DNA of 64,000 nucleotides. It comes from Skeletonema tropicum. Its lineage: Eukaryota; Bacillariophyta; Thalassiosirophyceae; Thalassiosirales; Thalassiosiraceae. Numbering within the stretch: the stretch's first letter is position 1; each line of letters starts with the position of its first letter. Below the pieces are notes generated by a model. The model was not told the origin of the DNA and made no database searches. It saw nothing but the letters and a program-made list of their open reading frames with translations. The position numbers were made by a program, and so were the translations under genes. Shown here one piece after another: positions 1 to 10,348 of this stretch. The stretch covers positions 434,001-498,000 of the forward strand of contig CM074139.1 in assembly GCA_037178625.1 (NCBI GenBank), read 5' to 3'.

Positions 1-1402
1 TGAGGCGTAAACGCTTATGGTGGCGTCTCATCGACATGGTGTTTTACAATACTATCTGTATGATTTGAAAGTGATGATACAATATTTTTCAACTTAGATT
101 AGGGCGTTTATTACTTGAACGAGTAGAGTAATGAACTCGTTTCGGTTAGAATCTGTATGATTTGAAAGTGATGATACGCACTTTTTGCAAAAAGATGCAA
201 CTCAAAATTCAACTTATCGTGTAGTGAAATACTCTAAGCCCTTTCATCGTGACATCACCATCACCGAACACACAAGCAAGATGATGATGACGCTTCTGCG
301 CCGACGAGAGGCAACAAACAAGTGGGAAGTGCTGGACGAATAATAAAAGATTATCTCCTCTCTCAAGTCTCTCCTACGGATCAAATTCTGAACACAGCAC
401 TCTCGTGTAACCACCGTATTTATACTCAAATAATGCACAGACATCACTTTTTGTGTGCTGGCACCACAACTCTCACGTCGACTGCTGTTACACCCTAGAC
501 GATTGGCATGCAATCGAACCAAAATACACGGAGAACATGTGTAATGTTGCCGACAATATGGTACTTTTTGAAACGCCGTCGATCTTGAATAAACACTCAA
601 CACGTGATGATGCTTTTTGACGTCGCTCGACATCAACCATATAAGATACGTTGGGTGAAGCTACCGTCTCTTCTCGCAGTATATTTATTCATATAATCGT
701 TCATACTGATCTGCTCCGTCACAGGATGGGTTTTTGTGGGCGTTGGTGGCTGCGTCGTTCGCGTATGCATGTTGCTTTGTCGCTAATGAAAGAGGGCACA
801 TCTCCGTCCAAAATCTGTCCACACACAACAATCAGCATTTACTATGAAAAACATCGGCAATGGCACATAAAGAAAACTCTATTTCAGCCGGCTTGAGGCT
901 CTGTGTCAGCAGAGAAGGTTGTGTGGTGTAATATGAATGTATACATTGCAAGCATTTCTGATGCACAAGTTTATAAAAGAAGGTGCAAGCAGATGAGGAA
1001 TTAGGTGGCCATGAAAGCCTCAATCCTGAACCAGAGAGTGCAAGCAGGTGTAGGATGAGTAGAAATACTTAATGCATTAGATTATTATTGCTGTTCTTGG
1101 CAGTACTTGCTCATTCGTCATCACATATTACAAGCTCGGAGAAGGCGGCATGCAGGATCTTCTAGCGTATTTAGTCTACGTAGGAACTAGTATTTTCGAG
1201 TTGAATATTCAACTCAAAAAATTCAACTCAAAATTCAACTCGTCGCATGGGCGAAAAGCTCGAAATTAGTGCGTGAATAGTGAAAAGGTGCTTTTTGGAC
1301 CTTCTTGAAAACATTTTGGACGAAATTCAATTCGTCTACAGGGAGAGCTACGTGGGATCCCAGTACGGTCAAGGCGTGCAACTCGAGTTGAATTTCCGGG
1401 TG
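1..1402 (-). repeat. Truncated inverted copy of repeat unit X
   Basis: Positions 1-1266 are the reverse complement of 14091-15347, and about 1280-1402 are the reverse complement of the X left part near 9905-10028. The Harbinger and TA elements nested in the full copy are missing here. The junction at 1261-1284 reads as an empty TA site followed by TGA-ATAG-TGA. The homology still runs at base 1, so the outer edge lies outside the window. No convincing gene is present; the short open frames are mirrored in the other copies but look non-coding. Confidence 0.85.
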
Positions 1403-1572
1403 AATACTGTCTCATGTCCGTCTAATTCCACCGTGGAAGACCACGTCAATCAGGATCCAAAGATCCTCAAAATCGGCAAGCAGTCTCCTCAGTTTTGTTT
1501 TCGACAAGCAAAAACATTGCAATCGAGAACACCTCTAGTATTATCACCGATTTTGATAGCCATTGAAAGTTT
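1403..1572 (+). repeat. Left fragment of repeat S, interrupted by the DIRS-like element
   Basis: This stretch matches 9371-9541 almost exactly. The match stops in a T-run at about 1572, where the retrotransposon begins. Matching resumes at about 9002, so one S copy was split. The first ~178 bp of S are missing on the left, where X joins it. Confidence 0.75.
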
Positions 1573-1734
1573 TTTTAGGTAAGCATATGACGGATCGGAT
1601 TATTCGCAGAATGCTTGATAATATTGGGATTTGGCGCTGTTCGTGAGTCCTTTTTTTTGAAGGAATTATTGCGAAAGGTATCGCGTCGGAAACACAACAC
1701 AACCAGCCGAACATTGGCTCATCTGCTGTGGCTA

Positions 1735-2226
1735 TTCCTGCCATCGGTAGCATATTGACGATATGATAGCCTTTGTTTACTTAGCAGAGGGATTCAGTCG
1801 CTGCTATGGCCCCCGTTGAGCCGTCGGCTCTTTGCGGAACAATAGAATCTTTGCTGTCGTTATTCCTGCCATCGGTAGCATACTGATGAAAGGATGACTT
1901 CTGGTTGATTCGGCTACTTAGCAGAGGGATTCAGTCGCTGCTATGGCCCCCGTTGAGCCGTCGGCTCTTTGCGGAACAATAGAATCTTTGCTGTTGTTAT
2001 TCCTGCCATCGGTAGCATACTGATGAAAGGATGACTTCTGGTTGATTCGGCTACTTAGCAGAGTGATTCAGTCGCTGCTATGGCCCCCGTTGAGCCGTCG
2101 GCTCTTTGCGGAACAATAGAATCTTTGCTGTCGTTATTCCTGCCATCGGTAGCATACTGATGAAAGGATGACTTCTGGTTGATTCGGCTACTTAGCAGAG
2201 GAATTCAGTCACTGCTATGCCCCATT
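1735..2226 (+). repeat. 137-bp tandem repeats in the 5' region of the DIRS-like element
   Basis: The phrase TTCCTGCCATCGGTAGCAT recurs at 1735, 1863, 2000 and 2137. The first unit is 128 bp, the next two are exactly 137 bp and nearly identical, and the fourth is partial and more diverged. They lie about 260 bp before the Gag ORF, where a promoter or terminal repeat would be expected. Confidence 0.9.
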
Positions 2227-2484
2227 GAATCTTCGACTGAGGGTTCTTTTCGGAAGCAGTTACGATCTCTCAAAGAGGCTCTACCTGAATTGAAAATTGT
2301 TCCGGTAACGGGAGACTCCCAGGTAGCCGATTTTCGTCAGTAGGATGAGTATCCGTGTCCACGTGGTAGTCAATGTTGAACTTCCAGGATTTTCTCAGAA
2401 GAGACGTCGTTAGCGATAAAATTTCTTGTTAGCGAAATCCATCTCAACCATTCTCCCTTTTCCTTTTCTCCTTCTAATTTAGTC

Positions 2485-4707
2485 ATGATTCTGAACTGGA
2501 AGTTGTACACGGAAAGTCGCAAAGCGGCTACAAAAGAAAGCACAGTTGCTAACACCCTTGGTCTCCCTACGAAGAACATTCATAAGCTCATCGACGACGG
2601 GACCATCGCAGCGCTTACTTTCACGACTATGGGTGGAGACGTCAAGAATCTCTTCCGCCCACGTCACATGCCTTCTCAAGATGGTTCCGAGTCGTCGGTC
2701 GTCTTTGGCAACGCATTCAATCAACGTGGCCTTGTAGGCCCATTCAAAATCGACATCTCCCAAGGCCGTTTCTGTGGTGTTTTGAGTGAGGCTGACATGG
2801 AGGCTTTCGAACTCGATAAGCCTAATGCGATCCCAGCTCCCATCGTCGCGGCTAACAACCTCGGAGAAGGCAACTACTACTTGGTCGCCGCCCCCAAGGC
2901 AATGCCAGGGCACTTCCAACAACAGTTCCCTGAGGGACAGTTATCGGAGGTCCAAGGTACTTTGGAAACAAATGGCATTGCACTGTCAATCTGGATCGCT
3001 CTCCTCGCTTCAGTGGACTCCCAACCTAAAGTCGATAAGATCCGTGCGATCGTCGAGAATCCCACGATCCAGGCTGATTTGGAGAACTTTATCGCTCATG
3101 GTAGTGCTCACGTTGATCTCACGGGTCCCAACTTAGTGGTAAACTGGGAAACACTCGAGTGTTACCCAGATCAGTTCAACGAGCTCAAGTCGGTATTTGC
3201 CTCTTCTACAGAATCTTCTGTAGCAGCTCCCGCGGCCCGTCAGGAACTTACAACAAGCAAAGATCGACACGAGCAGCTCACCGCAAACAAAGGTATGATC
3301 AAGTTGAAAATACCTATGGTTAGCGTAAGCATTAAGGATGGAAAGGTCGATGCGAGCACAGCCAAACGCCCGGTCACTACTCTTGCGCTTGATGAGATTG
3401 AGAGAATGCCACCAAGTGGGATGAAGGAGGGCTTTTCTGATACCGTTCGGTGCTACCTAGCTGAAAATGCAAAATCCATCAATCCTACCAATATTATGGA
3501 CAACAGCTCGTTAAGCTACATCCCCCTTCCAATCTGCGACAATATCGTGAAGGGCAACTGGACTCAAGATCCTGTCACGCAAGTTGATGTTGATTCACAA
3601 TTGAATACCTTTTCAATGTTCACCTTTCGGGCTCAAAATCCTGACGACAAACTTGTCCAAACGTACTTGAATGAGGAAACATCGACCCGTGCCCAAAACA
3701 AGACTGATGGAGCAAGTTCCAAGAAACTTCGGGAACTTCTAGCTGCATTTGTCAATATGGACGACTCATTTGCATCGAAATGCTTGGTTAACTCACGTCA
3801 CGCTATGGGTACATTGTTCGATTTCGAAACAATGGCAACTGAAGGAAATCGTGCTCTCTTTGACAACGTCGCAATTCAACTTATCTGTTGGTTTATGCTC
3901 CAATCGACGAACAAATTCCCCCAGTGGCGTGTCGATACTGGTGAAAAAATGGATCACCTTGGAGCACTGCTTTCCCAATGGGGCGAGCTCTTTTTCGTGG
4001 CGTGTGGTAAACTCGCGAACTCACTCCACAACATATCTGTTTTCAGCGACCCCGATGGAGATGTGACTACGCTCGACTTCTCTGCTATCGACGATTTCTT
4101 GAAAGATTTTGCTATCTTCAAAGACGATGTTACCAGCAAACAGCGTACAAGGAGTGCACATAATTCGATCCCTGCCCTCTTCCTCGCTGCGAACAAACAA
4201 TCGAGACAGGATGACGATGCGTCCCCTCGCCAACCTAATCAAGAGCGCGAAGATCGCAATGTTCGTGACAACCATACTTCACGACAACAGCGACCACCTC
4301 GCGACCAACATGATGGCTCTGGCAGCGGCAGCGGTCAAGGCACCCCCAAGAGGCAGAAGCCTTCTCCCTCGGGCAGTGGTTCTTCAGTTGGAATGTCCCC
4401 TGAGGAGAACGGAATCTTGTGCTTGCGTGAAGGTGTTTCTTTGAATGAAGGTTTTCCGAGTGGCTTTCCAGCCTGCAAAAAATTTGTGACTCGAGGTTTC
4501 ATCTGTCTCTTTGGTGACAATTGTTCTGCGGCTCATTGGTCCAAGCTTGAAAAATTATCGACCCATAAAAAGACACGTTGGATTGAGCACCTTCGTGCGA
4601 ATCCAGTTGCATTCTTCAACCAGTGGAAGATCGGCAAGTTCTTGAAAAAAGACCCGGAGTTACAAGGTCTTATTGGGCCTCCCTCTTCACCTCCTCCTCG
4701 TGAGTAA
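2485..4707 (+). CDS. Gag-like ORF1 of the DIRS-like retrotransposon
   Basis: This 740-residue frame starts at ATG 2485 and is the first of three element ORFs. It has no obvious globular domain that I can name over most of its length. A low-complexity Gly/Ser/Gln/Arg-rich stretch lies around residues 570-640. Near the C-terminus is a CCCH pattern, C-x9-C-x5-C-x3-H, in the segment starting CKKFVTRGF, which fits a nucleic-acid-binding zinc finger. Position upstream of the RT ORF and the terminal finger suggest a nucleocapsid role in packaging element RNA. The functional call is inferred from context; the frame itself is long and unbroken. Confidence 0.75.
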   Translation: MILNWKLYTESRKAATKESTVANTLGLPTKNIHKLIDDGTIAALTFTTMGGDVKNLFRPRHMPSQDGSESSVVFGNAFNQRGLVGPFKIDISQGRFCGVLSEADMEAFELDKPNAIPAPIVAANNLGEGNYYLVAAPKAMPGHFQQQFPEGQLSEVQGTLETNGIALSIWIALLASVDSQPKVDKIRAIVENPTIQADLENFIAHGSAHVDLTGPNLVVNWETLECYPDQFNELKSVFASSTESSVAAPAARQELTTSKDRHEQLTANKGMIKLKIPMVSVSIKDGKVDASTAKRPVTTLALDEIERMPPSGMKEGFSDTVRCYLAENAKSINPTNIMDNSSLSYIPLPICDNIVKGNWTQDPVTQVDVDSQLNTFSMFTFRAQNPDDKLVQTYLNEETSTRAQNKTDGASSKKLRELLAAFVNMDDSFASKCLVNSRHAMGTLFDFETMATEGNRALFDNVAIQLICWFMLQSTNKFPQWRVDTGEKMDHLGALLSQWGELFFVACGKLANSLHNISVFSDPDGDVTTLDFSAIDDFLKDFAIFKDDVTSKQRTRSAHNSIPALFLAANKQSRQDDDASPRQPNQEREDRNVRDNHTSRQQRPPRDQHDGSGSGSGQGTPKRQKPSPSGSGSSVGMSPEENGILCLREGVSLNEGFPSGFPACKKFVTRGFICLFGDNCSAAHWSKLEKLSTHKKTRWIEHLRANPVAFFNQWKIGKFLKKDPELQGLIGPPSSPPPRE

Positions 4708-4807
4708 CCTTACAACATGGGTTGCAGGTTTTTCAATTGAATAGTATAATGGCTCACACTTTACTTTCTCTGACTTTTCCTTAGGAGTAGTCAGAGAGGC
4801 TGAAGCT

Positions 4808-7633
4808 GTGATGCCAAAACCGAGTAGACCCATTGCCTCACACGAGGATAATGGTCTTGGTTATAATAGTAGACGATTCTTTTCTGCCCCACCAACTGCT
4901 GCTTCTAAGCCTATATCGCAACCATCTCGTTTACCGGCTATACCTCTACCCGCTCGAGCTGGGGCTTCTCATGCTAGTTTGCAGAACTCTCTGCCAGCCG
5001 AGGATGAACTTAATACTACCCCTGACAAGCTAATCCAAAACGCGAAGCATGCCAACAAGGTACTCGCTGAGTACAACACGAAGTTTGGAGGAACTGACTG
5101 TACTCCAATCGTGACAACGTTGCAAGGTAAGAATCGTAAAAGAAAGCGAACAATTATGCCTCCTCGACTCACTGCATCATACCGGGTGAAAGAATTGACT
5201 CTTGAATTGGTTATCCTTCCACTGCTTTCAAGCGGATTCCTCGACTTAGATGACTATGGAGTTATTGAGCAAGTCAACAAGCGTCTTCAACGACTCGTGC
5301 CTAAGTACATTCACTGGTGTAGCATCGATACCCGTCCTCTTCAAGAGCCCCGGCTGGATTATGCCGCTCAGCAGAGGATTGATCCACACCGAGTTGATAT
5401 GGCTTCTGCTCAATTCATCAAATTTGGTGGAGACCCAGATAAATTGGTTCGCTTCTGTTCTCATGAGCATACCCTTGCTCACTTGGATAGAGAAAGGATC
5501 TTGCAGAGGATCAAGGATCGTATTCCGAACGAGGATTACAAGCAAATTGAACGGATTCTGTACGAAGGTTGTCCTGCGGAGCTATCATTTGAAGAGGACA
5601 ATCGATCTCGCTTACGTTCCTTCGAGAGAGGTAATCAGCTTACGTATCTTCGCAATCCTGCTAAGGTCTTAAAGGCGATGAACAAGGAGGATAAAAACTC
5701 TCATGTTATAGCTCTTGACGAGGATCTCGCTTACTTCTCTCCATACTGTCGCCATACTCCGCAAGGCGCCATCGATAAGCCAGGGAAATCATTTCGGATT
5801 GTATGGGATGGATCTACGAAGCAGCGCTACGATGATGTCGTGTTGAATGACATAACACCGACAAATCAGGAGTCACCTATTACCTTTGGTGACACAGAGC
5901 GTCTCTTTGATAAGGACATTTACGAATACCGGGTGTCCTACCCACATGATACAATCTATCTAGGATTCGAAGATGTGGCGTCATGCTTCAAATTTCCTCG
6001 GATTCACCCCAGTTTGAGCGGTGCCTTTGGTTTCTACGATAGCCATGGCCTATATCATCTAGCTACTTCAATGGTATTCGGCTCAACAGTCTCTGCCAAC
6101 CAATGGGAGCCATTTCGGAGGACAATTGAGACATTATCTAAATCCTTCCAAGACGTAGACGGTTTGGTGGAAAAGCATCGACATTACTTGGATATGATTC
6201 AGTGGGAAGAAAATGTGCCAGCACCCTCGGTTATTGCAAAAGGATGTGTGATATGCCCGGGAGTCTTAAATAAGGACGGTAATCACGTCACAAGGCCTTC
6301 TCGTATGTACGTGGATGACGCTCTCTTAGCAGCTATTAGGCGTGCTTGGATGGAAAGAAAGCTAGCGGCGACAATTGAAGCTATCTTCTGTGTGATGGGA
6401 TATCCAGATGAATCTAGACGGCGCTGTCCCCTTTCTTTAGAAAAATGGGGAGAGATGAAGATCAGCCCCTATCAAACTCTGTTAGGATTGCACTATGATA
6501 CAGTGAAGTTGACTAAAGGAACTACGCCAGAGTATCGAGCTGCCCTCTTGGCGTACATCGAGGAGCACTGGCCAATTGTTCGTATCAGGTTTACTGCGCA
6601 CGATATGCAAGTCCTCATCGGTAAACTGGCTCGCCTAGCAAAGGGCGCACGGTGGGTCTTCCACATTCTCTCCCATGCCTACGATCAGATAGCGTTTGCT
6701 CTAGCATCCAACTACAAAATGCTGCGCCGCCATTCTCCCCAGTTCAAAGCATTGATTAGTTGCATCAAGAACGAGCAGATGGGAAAATCCAAGTTATCAC
6801 AGGATGCGGGACGTATTATATCCTTCGCCCTTAAAAAGGCAAGTCAGCTTGTCCACCGCTCGAGAAGTACATATGTCATATCAGACCTACTTCGGGAGGA
6901 CATCGAGTTCTTTCGTCAAGCTTTACGCGAAGACTCTGATATCCCATGGTCATCTCCACTAGCTCATGTCGTTCTTCGTACTCCACTTGGTACACCCTTT
7001 GGAGATGCTTGCCTCACTGGATGCGGTGGCTATTGCACCGAGCTAAAATTTTGGTGGCACCTTGCATTTCCTCCAGAGATCGTTCATCGAACGCTCATCC
7101 ATCTACGTGACGACTCCGCAGGAAACTTGATCTCCATCAATGCCTTGGAATTCGTTACAGTTATCCTCAATTACTGTGCAACTCGTTCGATCATTTCTGA
7201 GAGTAATCTCTTCGCGGATGATCCATTCCCTGTTATCCTCTGTATGACGGATAATACTTCTGCATCGAATTGGGTCAATCATCGGTGTAAAGGTTCTTTG
7301 CTTGGCCGGGCTCTTGGTCGACTCTTTGTCGGTCTGCTTATGGATTCACCTCTTGGTATCAATGCAGCATGGATCAATACGCACGATAACGAGGTTGCTG
7401 ATGGTCTTTCACGCTACAAATCGTGTTCGGAAAACGTTGCTAACGGATATCCCACTTTTGATTATTCTCTGCTTAAACAGAAATACAAGAAGACACTCTC
7501 GGAGTGTCGACTTTGGTTACCGAGTTCACGACTGATCTCGCTCGTCTACACAGTATTAACCACCAGGCAAAATCCGTCTCTAAAGGAGCTCAGGAGCTTC
7601 AAACCACAAGATCTAGGCAGGCTCACTACTTAG
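4808..7633 (+). CDS. Reverse transcriptase-RNase H (ORF2) of the DIRS-like element
   Basis: This is a 941-residue frame; the first ATG is at 4811. Numbering from that ATG, the RT motif A aspartate is near D388 (context FEDVASCF) and the catalytic YVDD box is at residues 500-503. An RNase H-like domain follows directly, with acidic residues in the expected order: D732 (GDACLTGCGG), E780 (NALEF), D814 (CMTDN) and D864 (HDNEVADGLS). No aspartic protease or DDE integrase is visible, as is usual for DIRS-type elements. The protein would copy element RNA into DNA and remove the RNA strand. It overlaps ORF3 by 130 nt in another frame. Confidence 0.9.
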   Translation: MMPKPSRPIASHEDNGLGYNSRRFFSAPPTAASKPISQPSRLPAIPLPARAGASHASLQNSLPAEDELNTTPDKLIQNAKHANKVLAEYNTKFGGTDCTPIVTTLQGKNRKRKRTIMPPRLTASYRVKELTLELVILPLLSSGFLDLDDYGVIEQVNKRLQRLVPKYIHWCSIDTRPLQEPRLDYAAQQRIDPHRVDMASAQFIKFGGDPDKLVRFCSHEHTLAHLDRERILQRIKDRIPNEDYKQIERILYEGCPAELSFEEDNRSRLRSFERGNQLTYLRNPAKVLKAMNKEDKNSHVIALDEDLAYFSPYCRHTPQGAIDKPGKSFRIVWDGSTKQRYDDVVLNDITPTNQESPITFGDTERLFDKDIYEYRVSYPHDTIYLGFEDVASCFKFPRIHPSLSGAFGFYDSHGLYHLATSMVFGSTVSANQWEPFRRTIETLSKSFQDVDGLVEKHRHYLDMIQWEENVPAPSVIAKGCVICPGVLNKDGNHVTRPSRMYVDDALLAAIRRAWMERKLAATIEAIFCVMGYPDESRRRCPLSLEKWGEMKISPYQTLLGLHYDTVKLTKGTTPEYRAALLAYIEEHWPIVRIRFTAHDMQVLIGKLARLAKGARWVFHILSHAYDQIAFALASNYKMLRRHSPQFKALISCIKNEQMGKSKLSQDAGRIISFALKKASQLVHRSRSTYVISDLLREDIEFFRQALREDSDIPWSSPLAHVVLRTPLGTPFGDACLTGCGGYCTELKFWWHLAFPPEIVHRTLIHLRDDSAGNLISINALEFVTVILNYCATRSIISESNLFADDPFPVILCMTDNTSASNWVNHRCKGSLLGRALGRLFVGLLMDSPLGINAAWINTHDNEVADGLSRYKSCSENVANGYPTFDYSLLKQKYKKTLSECRLWLPSSRLISLVYTVLTTRQNPSLKELRSFKPQDLGRLTT

Positions 7634-8730
7634 CGTGGTGCAATCATCACAACGTCCTTGATCCAGTCGGCGCCGCTTCCTCTTATAAGACGTTACTTGG
7701 AATGTACTTGCAAAACGTGCGTCTCGGAAATAACTACAACAATAAGCAGACAGTTCGTTCTGCAACTCTCAGAGGATACGGCGAGGCAGTAAATCAGCTC
7801 TTCTTCTTCCGGGGCATGCCTCTGCCTTATGTTCCAGACGATAAATACAATGATAGCACTGCTGCCATAGCGACTCTCGCTGATGAAGAAAGTGTTGCGC
7901 TCCAGCGGGAGCCTCTCACAGATGCCATAGCAGCAGAAGCTATTAGTCTAGGGCAGCAAGCAGGTCAAGACTCAGTTGATAATTTGGTCGCTAATATGAT
8001 TTGTCTCTCAAGATTCGTCGGCCCTCGCCTGTCAGAGTACGCCAACAAACAGATGAAGAAAATTACGTATCACACCTGGGGATCAGGTAACAAAATTGTT
8101 CGTGCTTGGATAGCGACGGACTTTACATTCTACGATAAGACGGGCGTTCAGATTCACCTACATCGCCGGTCAAGCGATGAAATTATTAGCCTTTACCCAC
8201 AGATACACTACATGAGAGTTACCTGGCGTATCCAAAAGAATCGCAGAAATGGGCAATCACTCAAAATACCTGTTGAAATAGCTCATAGGGAAGTTTGTCC
8301 TGTCTACAATGCACTGCAAATCGTCATGCGAAAGATTCGTCTGGATCCGACGAACCTGGACACGCCTGTCTGCGTCTATGTTGCAAAAAACTCGACAGCA
8401 TCCCTGTATCTCACGGGAAACAAGGTGAAGACCCTCATCCATAGGGCTATTGACAACGTCAATCCTACTATGTCAGCTGAAGAGCGCCAAAAATACTCGG
8501 CGCACTCCCTTCGAGTTTGGGCATGCGTTCTTCTTGATCAAGCGAACAAACCTCCATCTTTCATTAAACAACGCCTACGATGGCAAGGTGAAAGTTACAG
8601 GCTCTATCTTCGTGACACGTTGCACCAATCGCAATCCCACCGTGACGCGCTTTCTGCCAACACGAATGCAATCATCTCTGCGCTCTCAGCCAATGCAGAG
8701 AATATTATCTCGGCTATTGGTACCCCCTAA
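7504..8730 (+). CDS. Tyrosine recombinase (ORF3) of the DIRS-like element
   Basis: This 408-codon open frame overlaps the end of ORF2 in a different frame. Counting from the codon at 7504, the signature residues are R175 (context FVGPRLSE), the box H334-S-L-R337, W360 in the His/Trp position, and a tyrosine eight residues later at 368 as the likely nucleophile. This is the integrase-type tyrosine recombinase used by DIRS-like elements to insert circular DNA. The frame begins at a GTG with no ATG near the overlap, so expression by frameshifting or by re-initiation is likely. The true N-terminus is therefore uncertain. Confidence 0.88.
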   Translation: MSTLVTEFTTDLARLHSINHQAKSVSKGAQELQTTRSRQAHYLAWCNHHNVLDPVGAASSYKTLLGMYLQNVRLGNNYNNKQTVRSATLRGYGEAVNQLFFFRGMPLPYVPDDKYNDSTAAIATLADEESVALQREPLTDAIAAEAISLGQQAGQDSVDNLVANMICLSRFVGPRLSEYANKQMKKITYHTWGSGNKIVRAWIATDFTFYDKTGVQIHLHRRSSDEIISLYPQIHYMRVTWRIQKNRRNGQSLKIPVEIAHREVCPVYNALQIVMRKIRLDPTNLDTPVCVYVAKNSTASLYLTGNKVKTLIHRAIDNVNPTMSAEERQKYSAHSLRVWACVLLDQANKPPSFIKQRLRWQGESYRLYLRDTLHQSQSHRDALSANTNAIISALSANAENIISAIGTP

Positions 8731-9001
8731 GGTGGTACTCACGATGAATCTTCTGAACTTCACGACGAAGAGGATTAGAACGATTGTCATTGGATGATTA
8801 ACCACCAACATCTCGCTAATATTAACACCTATGTATTACATGGAATACCACTTGTCTTGACTCAGTATGATTCAAAACATCAAAATTTTTTTTTTCTTTT
8901 TGCAAGTCAGCTTGTTCCTCATGGCAGCTATCACAAAAGATTGTGCTTGGTTTCTCTAGCATCATTATATAATGCTAGACGCACTCAACCTGCCTTGTGG
9001 C
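8731..9001 (+). other. 3' region of the DIRS-like element with a hairpin
   Basis: This gene-less tail follows ORF3. It contains a T-run near 8887-8896 and a hairpin with arms CTAGCAT (8956-8962) and ATGCTAG (8972-8978). I found no copy of the 5' end of the element here. Confidence 0.5.
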
Positions 9002-9192
9002 GGTCGGCCTGCTGGGGCCAGAACGATTGGGACCTTAATCCCAAAGTAGTTCTAATGGTATAGACAGCCCAATTTGTCATGCAACTTGGACTGTCCCCTT
9101 TTCCATAATTGTCCCAGACTGTCCTTAAGATCTTTTGTGTAGTTGTCAGTGAAGTAGCAATCTGACGCGCAACGAGTTTTTCCACCGCCCCG
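9002..9192 (+). repeat. Right fragment of the split repeat S
   Basis: Nearly identical to 9590-9782. With 1403-1572 it forms one S copy broken by the retrotransposon. It runs head to tail into the next complete S copy. Confidence 0.8.
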
Positions 9193-9783
9193 ATGGAAAA
9201 TCGCAGGTAGCGGATGGAGCGGATGAGCTTTCAATGGCTCTCTCCTTCCCCCATTTCCCCTGCGCCTCGTCGCGCCACTTTCTTTACCATTTTGACTTCT
9301 TCGGGAGTACCAATTGAGATGGATTCCCAATTGTTCTCTGTTCCAATGCTTCTGCAGTCATCGGTCATACATAATACTGTCTCATGTCCGTCTAATTCCA
9401 CCGTGGAAGACCACGTCAATCAGGATCCAAAGATCCTCAAAATCGGCAAGCAGTCTCCTCAGTTTTGTTTTCGACAAGCAAAAACATTGCAATCGAGAAC
9501 ACCTCTAGTATTATCACCGATTTTGATAGCCATTGAAAGTTTTCCCCACCCACCCAGCCCTTTTCTTACCCACCCTCCCTATCGGTCGGCCTGCTGGGGC
9601 CAGAACGATTGGGACCTTAATCCCAAAGTAGTTCTAATGGTATAGACAGCCCAATTTGTCATGCAACTTGGACTGTCCCCTTTTCCATAATTGTCCCAGA
9701 CTGTCCTTAAGATCTTTTGTGTAGTTGTCAGTGAAGTAGCAATCTGACGCGCAACGAGTTTTTCCACCGCCCCGATGGAAAAT
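9193..9783 (+). repeat. Complete copy of repeat S (~590 bp)
   Basis: The whole unit is repeated in reverse complement at about 34548-35130. It opens with TCGCAGGTAGCGG and closes with CCGATGGAAAA. It has no convincing gene: the short open frames here lack recognisable domains. In both loci S abuts the left end of X. Confidence 0.85.
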
Positions 9784-10348
9784 TGTTCTTTATGAAATGA
9801 TGACGTGGCAAAGAGAGTCTGTTTCTCAAGACACTTTTATCCCTTTGGATAACCCTACAGGGAGGAAGTTCTGTATGTATGCAACCCTATGCAAAAAACT
9901 CTTGTATTCACCCGAAATTCAACTCGAGTTGCACGCCTCGAGCGTACTGGGATCCCACGTAGCCCTCCCTGTAGACGAATTGAATTTCGTCCAAAATGTT
10001 TTCAAGAAGGTCCAAAAAGCACCTTTTCAGGCCGTTCCTTACGGTGGACGTGGACGTGGACGCAGAATGAGTGTCTGGGCAGCTTGCACGTAGGAACTCC
10101 CCGAAACGGGCATCCCCCCTTTAAAAATCCCGGTTTATTTTTATTTTGGACGCAGATGAAAATCATCTGCGTCCACGGACGCAGATCACCACTTCCCATC
10201 ACCCATCACCATCACGCACATTTACCTCCACCCAATCCAATCTCCGTCCCAAAGTCCAAAGCAATGACAAGGAGTATGGAGACGAGGTGGCAATAAGCTG
10301 GTATTTGAAAACGTTGCATTCCGTACTATTTACTACAAACATTCCATC

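Larger units (their letters stand above)
1573..9001 (+). mobile_element. DIRS-like tyrosine-recombinase retrotransposon
   Basis: A ~7.4-kb element with three same-strand ORFs: a Gag-like protein with a CCCH finger, a reverse transcriptase with RNase H, and a tyrosine recombinase in place of a DDE integrase. That gene set defines the DIRS/Ngaro group of retrotransposons. The edges are inferred from where the interrupted S repeat stops (about 1572) and resumes (about 9002), using the intact S copies at 9193 and 34548. About 45 bp of S are absent at the insertion point. I saw neither long terminal repeats nor the split direct repeats usual for the group. All three ORFs are open, so the element may be young. 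Confidence 0.8.

Noticed and set aside
1735..2226. Possible CRISPR-like array
   Set aside because: Units are contiguous 137-bp tandem repeats without spacers, in a eukaryotic retroelement.
9002..9783. Small LTR element (192-bp direct repeats around ~400 bp)
   Set aside because: The comparison with 34548-35130 shows these are tandem S copies with one truncated, not LTRs around an interior.
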